Source: Scylla paramamosain (lineage: Eukaryota > Arthropoda > Malacostraca > Decapoda > Portunidae). Taken from it: 64,000 bases of DNA. This document shows positions 1 through 15,600 of the stretch, one piece after another. Numbering within the stretch: position 1 is the first letter of the stretch; each line of letters opens with the position of its first letter. The DNA is taken from contig NC_087181.1 of the NCBI RefSeq assembly GCF_035594125.1, forward strand, positions 8,875,817-8,939,816, given 5' to 3'. The position numbers were made by a program, and so were the translations under genes. The notes below the pieces were generated by a model that saw only the letters and a list, made by a program, of their open reading frames with translations, did not search any database and was not told the origin of the DNA.

Positions 1-420
1 GGTCCTTGACCCTTTTTCAGTGGCAGAGGAGGTTGTTGTCTTCTCGGAGGTTGTGTAAAGAATGACAGGCCAGTGCCGCGGGCTCGTTTTATACAGCTGC
101 CTCGGGTCTGGGCTCGGGCAGCTCGGCTTCTGATTAGCTGGGAGCGGCTGGGTTCAGGCTTCGCTTCATACTCGGGAGCGCTTGTAGGTCTTGGTTCTGT
201 ATGTTAAGCTTTGGCTCTAAGCTCTTGATATGTTGGGCTTCTAAGATGGGGAGGCGTCTGTTATCCTTGCATGTGGTGATGATCTCCGTTTGTTCTTCAA
301 GGTATTTTCTAGTGAGTGAGGTTTTGTGCACTTGGGTCACGTGGGTCTTGAGCGCACCTGATGTTAGGTGGTAGCTGAGTCTTCTACTTAATCGCATTGT
401 CGTCTTCCAGTTCAGCTGTT
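1..420 (-). mobile_element. Penelope-like element, 3' fragment with GIY-YIG endonuclease C-terminus
   Basis: On the minus strand the reading frame ending at 134 begins near 405 and reads WKTTMRLSRRLSYHL, then H-x3-H spacing, LTRKYLEE, TEIITTCKD, RRLPILEA and LEPKLNIQNQ. Penelope-like retroelements end in a GIY-YIG nuclease whose tail has this order: a YIG-TT motif, an LSRRL-type helix, LTR..L, a tEII strand and an ILEA helix. Only the C-terminal half of the nuclease remains. The GIY/YIG tyrosines, the RT domain and everything upstream are missing, cut near 420 where the 5' leader of the next LINE starts. Bases 1-133 would be its 3' UTR, and the element may run off the window edge. It is a dead fragment. 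The call rests on motif order recognised by eye. Confidence 0.6.
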
Positions 421-855
421 ATATGGTACGGACCTCCTCTCTCGGCCTCGTTGCTTCCACGTCCACTTTGTGGACTTAGTCTCGGTGAGACAGCAGGCTT
501 GGGGACTTAGTCTCTGACATAGAGAAGAATTTCTTACTGGTTAAGCCAGTTTTGTCCACTTGTGGACTTAGTTTCTGCAACACAAGACCAATAGGGATTC
601 TGTTCCTGTCTCTCTCTCTACAGTAGTGATTTGGACTTCACAGCTTTTTGCCCAATTAGACGTGCACGAGAACGCTACGAAGCCGAACCCTGAAGGTTTA
701 CAGACTAGCTGTTCTTCATGAAGGGGCCCGTTAGACGGGTGGTTATAGAAAGTCCGTGCACAGGGCCATAGGGACTCTGATAGTTAGGAGTAAGACCTTC
801 ACAGGGCAGCACTCTGTACTTAGGCAGGCAGAAGTGCTGTAGGTAGTATGTCAGA

Positions 856-2298
856 GTGAATCGAGTTAAAATAAAGAGTAGGAGATTCCCTAATAAAGAC
901 AAAAAACTTGCACTTGTGAGCATACTGTGCAGAAATCAAATTCACATTACGAGTACAAGAGTGTTTACTGGTAATGAAGGCTTTGTAGTCTTAACTTATA
1001 ATGACAGTGACATTGAAAGGATCTTTTCTAATGATGTCAAAGTTGCTCTGGACAAAAAAAGGATTTATTTTCCCATTCTGCCTCCAGAGCAAAGGGTAAA
1101 GAAAAGCGTAATTGCCTCTAGAGTTGACCAGTTGGTTTATGAATGGGGAGAAGAAGAGATCAAGGAAGAGCTTTTAGCTCAAAATCGCTGGATACAAGAC
1201 GGAATCGAATTTGTCTATAAGTTCCCAAATTCATCCACATTAAAAATCACTTTCAGTCAAGCTAGCCTGGCAAACAAATATACTCAGACTGGACTTCTGG
1301 CTTTTAACATCAGTATTCCTCCAAATGAGATAAGACAGGAAACTTATATCCCCATCAAATGTTGCATGAAGTGTTACCATCTTGAGGAGCATTATACTAA
1401 AGATTGCCCTAAAGACAAGGAATATAAAATTTGGTCAGAATGTAGCAGCGAAGGGCACCTCTGGTTCCAGTGCCAAGAACATACTAAAAAAAAAATGTAT
1501 AAATTGTGGGGAAAACCATAGTTCTTTAGCTATGAAGTGCATAAAGAGGAAAATCATACTGAGAGAAAAGAGAAAAGATGAGAGAGAAAAGCAGGCCTCG
1601 ACCTACGCTGGAGTAACTAGAGCTGCTAGTAATATAACACCCATTCCAGTCCAAACTAAATTGCCAGAAATAACGAAAGAAGAAATGTAAAAAATTCAGA
1701 TATGTATTGGCCATGCCCAAAATAAAAACATAGAAAATTCAGGAAGCTATGCAGAAGAACTTAATGCAACTTAATTAAAGGCAAAAAATTTACCCAATAT
1801 AATTATACCAAATGATGCAACATCTAAACAGGCTCAAAGCATTACAAAAACAAATAAAGTACCTACAAAACCAAACACATCACAAGTAAAAGGAAAGATA
1901 TTAGACCAAAATAATAAAGTGAGTGACATGAGGAGTGATAAAAATGAGGATGTAAACATAGATGAAGAAATACAGTCAATGGAACAAAGCATATACCCAT
2001 TGGAATCAAAACATATTGGCCTTCAGTTTTATACTTCCAAAGACCAAGGCTGGCCAGAAGGTAAATTTACATCGAGAGACTTAATTCATGGAATTAGGAA
2101 TAATATTTATAAATGGACTTACACTGATCCTAAATCTAATGAGGAAGAAATCATGGAAAGGATAATAAAAGAAGAGATAAACTTCAATAAATGCTGGAAC
2201 ACTGTAGGAAGGGACAACTTTAGAAAAATAAAATCTGGTCTCCTACAAGAACGCTCTCCCTTGCCGAGAGATTCTAAGAATAGGAAACATTCACTCTG

Positions 2299-2299
<1 letters not shown>
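856..2299 (+). pseudogene. ORF1 (gag-like, zinc-knuckle protein) of copy 1-A, frameshifted
   Basis: Nucleic-acid-binding ORF1 protein of a LINE. The N-terminal half runs in one frame to 1521, with knuckle 1 CMKCYHLEEHYTKDC (C-x2-C-x5-H-x4-C) and knuckle 2 (C-x2-C-x4-H-x4-C, first C mutated to W-S-E-C). A frameshift at the A-run 1488-1496 moves knuckle 3, CINCGENHSSLAMKC, into the next frame (1382-1690). After a TAA near 1688 the conserved C-terminal part continues in pieces to 1919-2299 (FYTSKDQGWPEGKFTSRDL). The aligned copies start ATG-x-CGAGT; here that codon is GTG at 868, so the start is lost. The stop TGA (2297-2299) overlaps the ATG of ORF2 as TGATG. Confidence 0.8.
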
Positions 2300-5092
<2,793 letters not shown>

Positions 5093-5370
5093 CTAAAAAT
5101 TTACCCATTTTAACAACCTTATCTTATCCTAACTTAATATAGTAACACTCATAACTACTAATATATGACATGACTTCCACTTACCAAAGCAAGTTGCTTA
5201 TGTAATAGGTACTTAAAATACCTAACTTATAACATAATAATGAGATATCAGAAGCTGTGAATCCAAAATAGTAGCAATGCGGCCACAGCTCTGAGCAGTC
5301 TTTTACTGAGTAGGGACTAGCTGTGTTTCTCTTGGGGAACTTATTAAAAGAAACAAAACACAAACAAGTG

Positions 5371-5371
<1 letters not shown>

Positions 5372-5416
<45 letters not shown>
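5372..5416. repeat. (TC)n microsatellite
   Basis: 45 bp of TC repeats between copies 1-A and 1-B. The interval 5341-5690 holds no gene. It contains this repeat, a short block AGCAGCGTGGTCAAGCCCAC near 5570 that recurs near 21589 and 59141, and a poly-A run at 5670-5689. Confidence 0.98.
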
Positions 5417-5420
<4 letters not shown>

Positions 5421-6124
5421 AGAAATGTATAAGCAAGTCCCAAAGAGTCCGCCAAGCAGGGAAAGTTGTGGTTCTGCCAGAGCATTTGTGGCAGCAACTC
5501 TATTGAGGATCCAACCTGATGCAAATAAAAAGGCTAAAACACAATCGTTTAAAATAAATGATAAGAAGAGCAGCGTGGTCAAGCCCACGAACTGTCATTT
5601 CCTACTTTCTTTCACATTTATCTTCCCACCACTTTCTCTTTAGCTAGCTTTTCCTCTTTCACCCCTCTAAAAAAAAAAAAAAAAAAAAAGGCCTGTCATC
5701 AGAGTAGCAGCAATACCTCAGCCGCCTCTCCTGCTTTGTAGACTCTGTCCCTGTTCTGAGGCTTTTGAGACTTAGTCTCGTACTGAGGTTGCCAGTCTTG
5801 GGGACTCTGTTCCTAGTGCCCACTTTGTGGACTCTGTTTTTGACGTTATGGGACAGTCTATTAGACTTTGTCTTTGCTGTTGAGAACTTCAGGACACTCT
5901 GTGGACTCTGTTTTTCCCCCATTTAGTTGGCTCCGGTTGGTACGAAGCTGAACCCTGAAGGGTTGCTGTTTAGGGCAGTTCCATGAAGGGAACCCTTAAT
6001 AGGGTTGGCTATAGGAAGACCAGAGTTGGGGCATAGGGCCGCTGATAGTTAGGCATAAGACCCATTTGGGACAGCTGGCTGGAATCAGGTTTCTTCCAGA
6101 CAGCTGTAGGTACTATGTAACACC

Positions 6125-7055
6125 ATGGCGAGAATAAAAATAAAGTGTAGGAATCCTAACAATAAAGATAAAAAAAACTTCAGCTCATTGAGATCGTTTG
6201 TTGGAGGGATATTGAGATCCGTAGGATCTTCAATACATTTGATGGGTTTGCTGTACTGACTATAAATGAACAACATGCTGATAGCATCTTTAGCAATGAA
6301 ACAAAACAAGAGCTGGCGCAAAATGAATTTACACCAGTTATGCCACCAGAACTTAAAGCTAAAAAGACTGTCATTATCCCAAGAGTGGATGACCTTATCT
6401 ATGAATGCGAGTCCCGATCAGATTAAAGAAGAATTAGAAAAAAAAAAAAATTCTTGGATTGGTGAAGATTTAGAAACAGTGTATAAATTCCCTAACTCTC
6501 CCACCAAAAAAAAATACATTTACACAAACAAAATGAAATGTATTAAAAAAGAAATGTATTAAAAGAAAGGAAATAATTAGAGAGAAAAGGTTCAGGAATC
6601 TGATAAACAAAAAATGACATGCAAACATTGTTCACACTAACATGCCAACAAACCTCCCCAGCTACACATTGCCTCAAATTACAAGGGAAGAACTTCTTAA
6701 AATAAACATCTGTGTTGCTCACGCACGGTGTAAAAATCAAGACAAGCCTGGCTGTTATGCACATGAACTTAACAGAGTATTGAGAGCTAACAACTTATCA
6801 AACATAATAATACCGGATGAGGATAGAATGGAAGAAGGTACAGTTGGTGGAGACACAAAGGCTCAGGAACCAGAACCTAAAAAACAAAGGCTCACTTTAC
6901 GTAGTCAAAGCAGTATTGGAGATGCTTTAGATGATTCTGTGACTAGGAAAAAGATGGATACAGGTGATCTAGGGTTGGAGTTCTTTACGCCTACAAGCAA
7001 TGGCTGGGCAACACATTTTTCCACAGAAGACTTAGTCAAAGGAATTCAAAAATAA
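6125..7055 (+). pseudogene. ORF1 remnant of copy 1-B (zinc knuckles deleted)
   Basis: The ATG at 6125 opens MARIKIKCRNPNNKDKK, matching the N-terminus of copies 1-A and 1-C. Frameshifts follow in the A-runs near 6170. A middle piece (PELKAKKTVIIPRVDDLIYE, ETVYKFPNSPT) leads into a deletion near 6510-6540 that removes all three zinc knuckles seen in 1-A and 1-D. The C-terminal part is open at 6642-7055 (YTLPQITREELLKINICVAH, LNRVLRANNLSNIIIPD, FFTPTSNGWATHFSTEDLVK). It ends at a stop in the A-rich stretch near 7053. Confidence 0.7.
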
Positions 7056-7234
7056 GATTTTTAAATACACATATATAAATAAATGATATACAGAAGATCA
7101 GGTCCTGAGGAAAATAAGTAAAGGGGAAATAATTCTAACAAATTGATGGTTTGCTGTAGACGAAAATGAGTTCCGGAAAATAGTTTCTGGGTTAGTTCAG
7201 GAACGTACATAATTAGAAACAAGGGATCGACTTA

Positions 7235-9990
7235 TTGAGAAAAATCTCAATAAGTAATTACCACCTAAAAATTCTGCAACATAATGTTCTGAATTGGAAT
7301 ACAAACAAATATTCATTAATTCCTTTTTATTTATCAAGTGATCCTGACATTGTTCTACTGAACAGCCATGGATTAAAATCAAATGAAGAACTAAAAATCC
7401 CTGGATATAGAACATATAAAGTTATCTATAGTGAGAGCATTTCTGACAGTTCTGCAATTGCGGTGAAATGTAATATTAAGCACAAATTATACGATGATTT
7501 TGAAACTGATTTTCTTGTTATAGAAGTAGAAACAAGTTTGGGTCCAATTATAATTGCCACCACATATTTACCTCCTAGACGTCCATATTTGCCTTATCCA
7601 GACATGTATAGGCTTTTAGATAATAATGTTCCAACCTATATCCTTGGAGATTTCAATGGTAGGCATACTGTTTTTGGCAATAAAGAAAATAACACAGTAG
7701 GTAAAAGTTTAGTTAACCTCATTAACCAAGGAAAATTTATACATCTTGGGCCGTTTTTTTCCCACCCTTTTTTTTTTTTTTTGCAAAATTCTTCTACAAA
7801 TCCAGACAAGATTTTTTCTAACAAACATCACTATCTAAATTGTTTCAGTGAACCGGGAGGAACAACAAACTCTGATGATTTGCCTATTATATTTAACCTT
7901 TCCACAAGACCATTTATTACCGAGAAACCTAAAGCTCTTAAATTACAAGATGCTAATTGGGACTTGTTTCAGTATAAGCTTGATTCACAGTTAAATCTTG
8001 AAAATTTAGATGACCTTAACCCAATACAACTAAAAGATGCAACATAAAGATGGATAAATGTGGTTATAAAATGCAATGAATGCAGTTATACCCAAGTCAA
8101 CACATCAATTTACTTATCAATTAAAAATTACCCCTGAGATAAGAATTTTGGAGACCCATTTCAAAGTTTTAAAAGAATTTGCAGATTTTTTTGGATGGAC
8201 GTAACGATCGTTTAGTAAGTACATAAGAATAAGAAATTAATTAAGAGAACGGTGTAAAGAGTCTTATGATAAAAATTGGGAGGAGAAAATAACTCAGATA
8301 TCAAAAAAACAGTAAAACCAGTAAACATTTCTGGAGTAAAATTAAAGTACTAAAAGGAAAGCAAACGTATAACATTAACTACATGAAAGACGGTAACAAA
8401 TATTTCACAGATCAAGAAAAGTGCAACTTAATGGAAAATACTTGAAAAGATGTATTCAGAATATCGGAAGAGGAAGATAGATACTTTGATGCACGGCATT
8501 CAGACCATTTTGATAGTTTTATTAATATAAATCATGACAGAGTGAACACTTTTCAAACAGTTAATCTTAACAGAACAAATACTGATAACTACCACACCAG
8601 AGCAATTACTTTAGATAAAATCAAATCATATATACGAAGAGCAAAAAAGAAAGCCCCTGGGTCCACAAAAGTAAATATACAGATTTTAGAAAAATGCACA
8701 TTTAAAACATTAGAGCAACTAAAAAAACATTTTTAATGCCTATCTATCCATCGGATACTTCCCTACTATTTTTAAAGAAGCAATCATTGAATCTGTACCT
8801 AAAAAAGACAAAAATTTGAAGAATCCTATCAATTATAGACCTATTTCTTTTCTGGAAGCCCCGGGTAAGATTTTTGAAAGGGCTATTTTAGCACGTCTAA
8901 ATACCCTTTTATCTGAGAATAACACCCTAAAAGAGAGGCAGCACCTTATAAAGGAGCATCGACTGCTATAATAACAACGTATGAGTCCGTAGCCAATGCA
9001 TTCGCAGATAAAAAAAAACAGGTATATCTGGTTTTAAGAGACGTTGCGAAAGCTTTTGACAAGGTTTGGCACAATGGCCTGAAGAATAAAATATTAAGAT
9101 TGGGACTCCCGGACATCTTAGAGAAAATTCTATGTAATTTTCTGGATAACAGGAAAGCAAAAATAAATTTTGGTTATGAATATAGTAGCTCTATAAGATT
9201 ATTAAGTGGTGTCTCACAGGGAAGTGTATTATCATCAACACTTTAAACACTTTATACAAATTACCTTACACCTCCTGAGTCTGGTTGCACAGATATTATG
9301 TACGCAGACGATATTACCCAAGTAATTTCATCACCCAGCAAATCTAAACTTATGATGAAAGCAAAAGTAGAACGTGAAATCGAAAGAATAAATAAATTTG
9401 AAAGAATGTGGAAAATTAAAACAAGTGAAGAAAAGCTCAAAATTATCCCTATGGCACAATATAAAACAAAGAAAATCATGGTCAATAGCACAAATTGAAA
9501 CAACAAATAATGGTAAACTACTGGGATTAAACATCTCATTAACTGGATTTGTCTGTCATATAACTAAGACGATTAAGAAAGGAAACGGAATTTTAACACA
9601 ACTAAGACGGTTCCGAAATTTAACTAAAATGAAATCAATATTAGTGAAAACGTTACTAGTTCCAGTCCTGGAGTATCCATCCATCCCAATCTGTATGGCT
9701 TCTAATACCCAAAAAAGAAAATTACAAACTGTCCTAAATAAAGCAGTAAGATTCATACACTATAAAGAATCAGAAGAACTGAATACAATGGAGCTACATC
9801 AAAAATATAATATAACTCCTTTGAATATATCGACTTATCATAAAGCGCAAAGAATATGGGCAACCATACAAGCAAGTGAACCGGAGCAATACGAAATGTT
9901 AGTGACCCCACGTCCCAACACACACACGTGGTTCCCTAAATCTAGTGACATTGTTTGCTTGGAGCCACCACAGGCAATTATTACTAGAAC
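7235..9990 (+). pseudogene. ORF2 (endonuclease + RT) of copy 1-B, broken
   Basis: An open stretch at 7235-8047 (270 codons) holds the endonuclease: LQHNVLNWNTNK, VLLNSHGLKSNEELKIPGY, SAIAVKCNIKHKLYDDF, LGPIIIATTYLPPRRPYLP and YILGDFNGRHTVFGN, ending in a mutated NSDDLPII where copy 1-C has TSDHIPII. The RT follows in fragments: KAPGSTKVNIQIL (about 8650), NYRPISFLEAPGKIFERAIL (8830-8890), LVLRDVAKAFDKVWHNG (9030-9080), LLSGVSQGSVLSSTL (9200-9243) and [15 protein letters not shown] (9301-9345). The C-terminal half from 9398 is open through the thumb (VPVLEYPSIPICMASNTQKRK). Motif A keeps FDKVWH and motif C keeps YADD. The Q of SGVPQG survives but P is changed to S. Confidence 0.85.
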
Positions 9991-10270
9991 GTTAAAATTT
10001 TTTTTCCTGTTTTTTTTTTTTAGTTTTTCACAGATTCCAAAGGCGTCAGCAGCAGCAAGCAACAGTTGGAGCATCACCGGAGCGGTAACTAATATGTTCT
10101 ACGGATGGAGAAATGGTCGTCTCAATGGAAAGAGAGCTCCTTGCTGCAGTATTCCTTCCTTGTTCCTTTTGTCCATACTACATGAACATGTAACTGAAGT
10201 TTATATGTTTATGTCTTTATCTTTTTTTATCATTTTGCCAAATGAGATAATGTCCTATGACACTTACATG

Positions 10271-12128
10271 TTTTTTTTTTTTTTATGTAGGAAGGACACT
10301 GGCCAAGGGCAACAAAAATCTAGTAAAAAAATGCCCACTGAAATGCCAGTCCCATAAAAGGGTCAAAGCAGTGGTCAAAAATTCATGAATAAGTGTCTTG
10401 AAACCTCCCTCTTGAAAGAATTCAAGTCATAGGAAGGTGGAAATACATAAACAGGCAGGGAGTTCCAGAGTTTGCCAGAGAAAGGGATGAATGATAGAGA
10501 ATACTGGTTAACTCTTGCGTTAGAGAGGTGGACAGAATAGGGGTGAGAGAAAGAAGAAAGTCTTGTGCAGCGAGGCCGCGGAAGGAGGGGAGGCATGCAG
10601 TTAGCAAGATCAGAAGAGCAGTTAGCATGAAAATAGCGGTAGAAGACAGCTAGATATGCAACATCGCGGCGGTGAGAGAGAGGCTGAAGACAGTCAGTTA
10701 GAGGAGAGGAGTTGATGAGACGAAAACCTTTTGATTCCACCCTGTCTAGAAGAGCAGTATGAGTGGAACCCCCCAGACATGTGAAGCATACTCCATACAT
10801 GGACGGATAAGGACCTTGTACAGAGTTAGCAGCTGGGGGGGTGAGAAAAACTGGCGGAGACGTCTCAGAACACCTAACTTCATAGATGCTGTTTTAGCTA
10901 GAGATGAAATGTGAAGTTTCCAGTTCAGATTATAAGTAAAGGACAGACCGAGTATGTTCAGTGTAGAAAAGGGGGACAGTTGAGTGTCATTGAAGAAGAG
11001 GGGATAGTTGTCTGGAAGGTTGTGTCGAGTTGATAGATGGAGGAATTGAGTTTTTGAGGCATTGAACAATACCAAGTTTGCTCTGCCCCAATCAGAAATT
11101 TTAGAAAGATCAGAAGTCAGGCGTTCTGTGGCTTCCCTGCGTGATATGTTTACCTCCTGAAGGGTTGGACGTCTATGAAAAGACGTGGAAAAGTGCAGGG
11201 TGGTATCATCAGCGTAGGAGTGGATAGGACAAGAAGTTTGGTTTAGAAGATCATTAATGAATAATAAGAAGGGAGTGGGTGACAGGATAGAACCCTGAGG
11301 AACACCACTGTTAATAGATTTAGGAGAAGAACAGTGACCGTCTACCACAGCAGCAATAGAACGGTCAGAAAGGAAACTTGAGATGAAGTTACAGAGAGAA
11401 GGATAGAAACCGTAGGAGTGTAGTTTGGAAATCAAAGCTTTGTGCCAGACTCTATCAAAAGCTTTTGATATGTCCAAGGCAACAGCAAAAGTTTCACCAA
11501 AATCTCTAAAAGAGGATGACCAAGACTCAGTAAGGAAAGCCAGAAGATCACCAGTAGAGCGGTCTTGACGGAACCCATACTGGCGATCAGATAGAAGATT
11601 GTGAAGTGATAGATGTTTAAGAATCTTCCTGTTGAGGATAGATTCAAAAACTTTAGATAGGCAGGAAACTAAAGCAATAGGACGGTAGTTTGAGGGATTA
11701 GAACGGTCACCCTTTTTAGGAACAGGTTGAATGTAGGCAAACTTCCAGCAAGAAGGAAAGGTAGATGTTGACAGACAGAGCTGAAAGAGTTTGACTAGGC
11801 ATGGTGCAAGCACGGAGGCACAGTTTCGGAGAACAATAGGAGGGACCCCATCAGGTCCATAAGCCTTCCGAGAATTTAGACCAGCGAGGGCATAAAATCA
11901 TCATTGCGAAAAATTTTAATACTCGTAGGTGGCATGAAGTAGTCAGAGGGTGGAGGAGAGGGAGGAACAAGCCCAGAATCGTCCAAGGTGGAGTTTTTAG
12001 CAAAGGTTTGAGCAAAGAGTTCAGCTTTAGAAATAGATGTGATAGCAGTGGTGCCATCTAGTTGAAATAGAGGAGGGAAAGAAGAAGAAGCAAATTTATT
12101 GGAGATGTTTGGAGTTATTGGAGCAAAG
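10271..12128 (-). mobile_element. Family 2 LINE copy 2-1, 5'-truncated
   Basis: Minus-strand one-ORF LINE. It begins with the reverse complement of its A-tail (T-run 10271-10285) and the 3' end motif ATGTAGGAAGGACACTGG. RT coding pieces run 10375-10800, 10746-11813 and 11851-12057, including [47 protein letters not shown] and [11 protein letters not shown] frameshift near 10770 and others near 11830-11900 break the frame. Similarity to the full copy at 12630 stops near 12128 at the GVIVWLG-to-linker region, so the endonuclease is absent, as expected of target-primed reverse transcription that stopped early. It appears to lie in the 3' UTR of copy 1-B. Confidence 0.9.
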
Positions 12129-12449
<321 letters not shown>

Positions 12450-12539
12450 TCCAATATAGTAGTAATTTTAAATACTAATTGTATAACTCAAAACTCTATG
12501 ACACTTACCTGGGCATGACTTTGGGGGTAGACTAAAAAC

Positions 12540-12544
<5 letters not shown>

Positions 12545-12629
<85 letters not shown>
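12545..12629. repeat. (TA)n microsatellite at 3' end of family 2 copy 2-2
   Basis: 85 bp of TA ending exactly where the T-run (A-tail) of the minus-strand element starts. A second (TA)n lies at the other end of the same element (15924-16003). Confidence 0.98.
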
Positions 12630-12631
<2 letters not shown>

Positions 12632-15600
12632 CTTTTTTTTTTTTTCTGGCCAAGGGCAACAAAAATCTAATAAAAAAAATGCCCACTGAAATGCCAGTCC
12701 GATAAAAGGGTCAAAGCAGTGGTCAAAAATTGGTGGATAAGTGTCTTGAAACCCCCCTCTTGAAGGAATTCAAGTCATAGGAAGGTGGAAATACAGAAGA
12801 AGGCAGGGAGTTCCACAGTTTACCAGAGAAAGGGATGAATGATTGAGAATACTGGTTAACTCTTGCGTTAGAGAGGTGGACAGAATAGGGGTGAAAGAAA
12901 GAAGAAAGTCTTGTGCAGCGAGGCCGCTGAAGGAGGGGAGGCATGCAGTTACCAAGATCAGAAGAGCAGTTGGCATGAAAATAGCGGTAGAAGACAGCTA
13001 GATATGCAACATTGCGGCGGTGAGAGAGAGGCTGAAGACAGTCAGTTAGAGGAGAGGAGTTGATGAGACGAAAAGCTTTTGATTCCACCCTGTCTAGAAG
13101 AGCAGTATGAGTGGAACCCCCCCAGACATGTGAAGCATACTCCATACATGGACGGATAAGGCCCTTGTACAGAGTTAGCAGCTGCGGGGGTGAGAAAAAC
13201 TGGCGGAGACGTCTCAGAACACCTAACTTCATAGAAGCTGTTTTAGCTAGAAATGAGATGTGAAGTTTCCAGTTCAGATTATAAGTAAAGGACAGACCGA
13301 GGATGTTCAGTGTAGAAGAGGGGGACAGTTGAGTGTCATTGAAGAAGAGGGGATAGTTGTCTGGAAGATTGTGTCGAGTTGATAGATGGAGGAATTGAGT
13401 TTTTGAGGCATTGAACAATACCAAGTTTGCTCTGCCCCAATCAGAAATTTTAGAAAGATCAGAAATCAGGCGTTCTGTGGCTTCCCTGCGTGATATGTTT
13501 ACCTCCTGAAGGGTTGGACGTCTATGAAAAGACGTGGAAAAGTGCAGGGTGGTATCATCAGCATAGGAGTGGATAGGAAAAGAAGTTTGGTTTAGAAGAT
13601 CATTAATGAATAATAAGAAGAGAGTGGGTGACAGGACAGAACCCTGAGGAACACCACTGTTAATAGATTTAGGAGAAGAACAGTGACCGTCTACCACAGC
13701 AGCAATAGAACGGTCAGAAAGGAAACTTGAGATGAAGTTACAGAGAGAAGGATAGAAACCGTAGGAGGGTAGTTTGGAAATCAAAGCTTTGTGCCAGACT
13801 CTATCAAAGGCTTTTGATATGTCCAAGGCAACAGCAAAAGTTTCACCAAAGTCTCTAAAAGAGGATGACCAAGACTCAGTAAGGAAAGCCAGAAGATCAC
13901 CAGTAGAGCGGCCTTGACGGAACCCATACTGGCGATCAGATAGAAGGTTGTGAAGTGATAGATGTTTAAGAATCTTCCTGTTGAGGATAGATTCAAAAAC
14001 TTTAGATAAGCAGGAAATTAAAGCAATAGGACGGTAGTTTGAGGGATTAGAGCGGTCACCCTTTTTAGGAACAGGTTGAATGTAGGCAAACTTCCAGCAA
14101 GAAGGAAAGGTAGATGCTGACAGACAGAGCTGAAAGAGTTTGACTAGGCAAGGTGCAAGCACGGAGGCACAGTATCGGAGAACAATAGGAGGTACCCCAT
14201 CAGGTCCATAAGCCTTCCGAGGGTCTAGACCAGCGAGGGCATGGAAAACATCATTACGAAGAATTTTAATACGTGGCATGAAGTAGTCCGAGGGTAGAGG
14301 AGAGGGAGGAACAAGCCCAGAATCGTCCAAGGAAGAGTTTTTAGCAAAGGTTTGAGGAAAGAGTTCAGCTTTAGAAATAGATGTGATAGCAGTGGTGCCA
14401 TCTGGTTGAAGTAGAGGAGGGAAAGAAGAAGAAGCAAAGTTATTGGAGATATTTTTGGCTAGATGCCAGAAATCACGAGGGGAGTTAGATTTTGAAAGGT
14501 TTTGACATTTTCTGTTAATGAAGGAGTTTTTGGCTAGTTGGAGAACAGACTTGGCATGGTTCCGGGCAGAAATATAAAGTGCATGAGATTCTGGTGATGG
14601 AAGGCTTAAGTACCTTTTGTGGGCCACCTCTCTATCATGTATAGCACGAGAACAAGCTGTGTTAAACCAAGGTTTAGAAGGTTTAGGACGAGAAAAAGAG
14701 TGAGGAATGTACGCCTCCATGCCAGACACTATCACCTCTGTTATGCGCTCAGCACACAAAGACGGGTCTCTGACACGTAAGCAGTAGTCATTCCAAGGAA
14801 AATCAGCAAAATACCTCCTCAGGTCCCCCCAACTAGCAGAGGCAAAACGCCAGAGGCACCTTCGCTTAGGGGGATCCTGAGGAGGGATTGGAGTGATAGG
14901 ACAAGATAAAGATATGAGATTGTGATCGGAGGAGCCCAACGGAGAAGAAAGGGTGACAGCATAAGCAGAAGGATTAGAGGTCAGGAAAAGGTCAAGAATG
15001 TTGGGCGTATCTCCAAGACGGTCAGGAATACGAGTAGGGTGTTGCACCAATTGCTCTAGGTCATGGAGGATAGCAAAGTTGTAGGCTAGTTCACCAGGAT
15101 GGTCAGTGAAGGGAGAGGAAAGCCAAAGCTGGTGGTGAACATTGAAGTCTCCAAGAATGGAGACCTCTGCAAAAGGGAAGAGGGTCAGAATGTGCTCCAC
15201 TTTGGAAGTTAAGTAGTCAAAGAATTTCTTATAGTCAGAGGAGTTAGGAGAGAGGTATACAGCACAGATAAATTTAGTATGAGAATGACTCTGTAGTCGT
15301 AGCCAGATGGTGGAAAACTCGGAAGATTCAAGAGCGTGGGCACGAGAGCAGGTTAAGTCATTGCGCACATAAACGCAACATCCAGCTTTGGATCGAAAAT
15401 GAGGATAGAGAAAGTAGGAGGGAACAGAAAAGGGGCTACTGTCAGTTGCCTCAGACACCTGAGTTTCAGTGAGGAAAAGAAGATGAGGTTTAGAAGAGGA
15501 GAGGTGGTGTTCTACAGATTGAAAATTAGATCTTAGACCGCGAATGTTGCAGAAGTTAATGAAGAAAAAGTTGAGGGGGGTGTCAAGACACTTAGGGTCG

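Larger units (their letters stand above)
5691..10270 (+). mobile_element. Family 1 LINE copy 1-B, degenerate
   Basis: Plus-strand family 1 copy with a 5' leader from about 5691. The leader has at least six GGACTCTGT/GACTTAGTC-type repeats between 5735 and 5915, and hairpins at 5951-5964 and 5991-6006. ORF1 is about 6125-7055 and ORF2 about 7240-9990. The 3' UTR runs to about 10270, where the poly-T end of a minus-strand family 2 copy begins. It is the best copy for reading the endonuclease of this family because 7235-8047 is open. ORF1 has lost its zinc-knuckle block to a deletion near 6530. Dead by several frameshifts. Confidence 0.8.
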
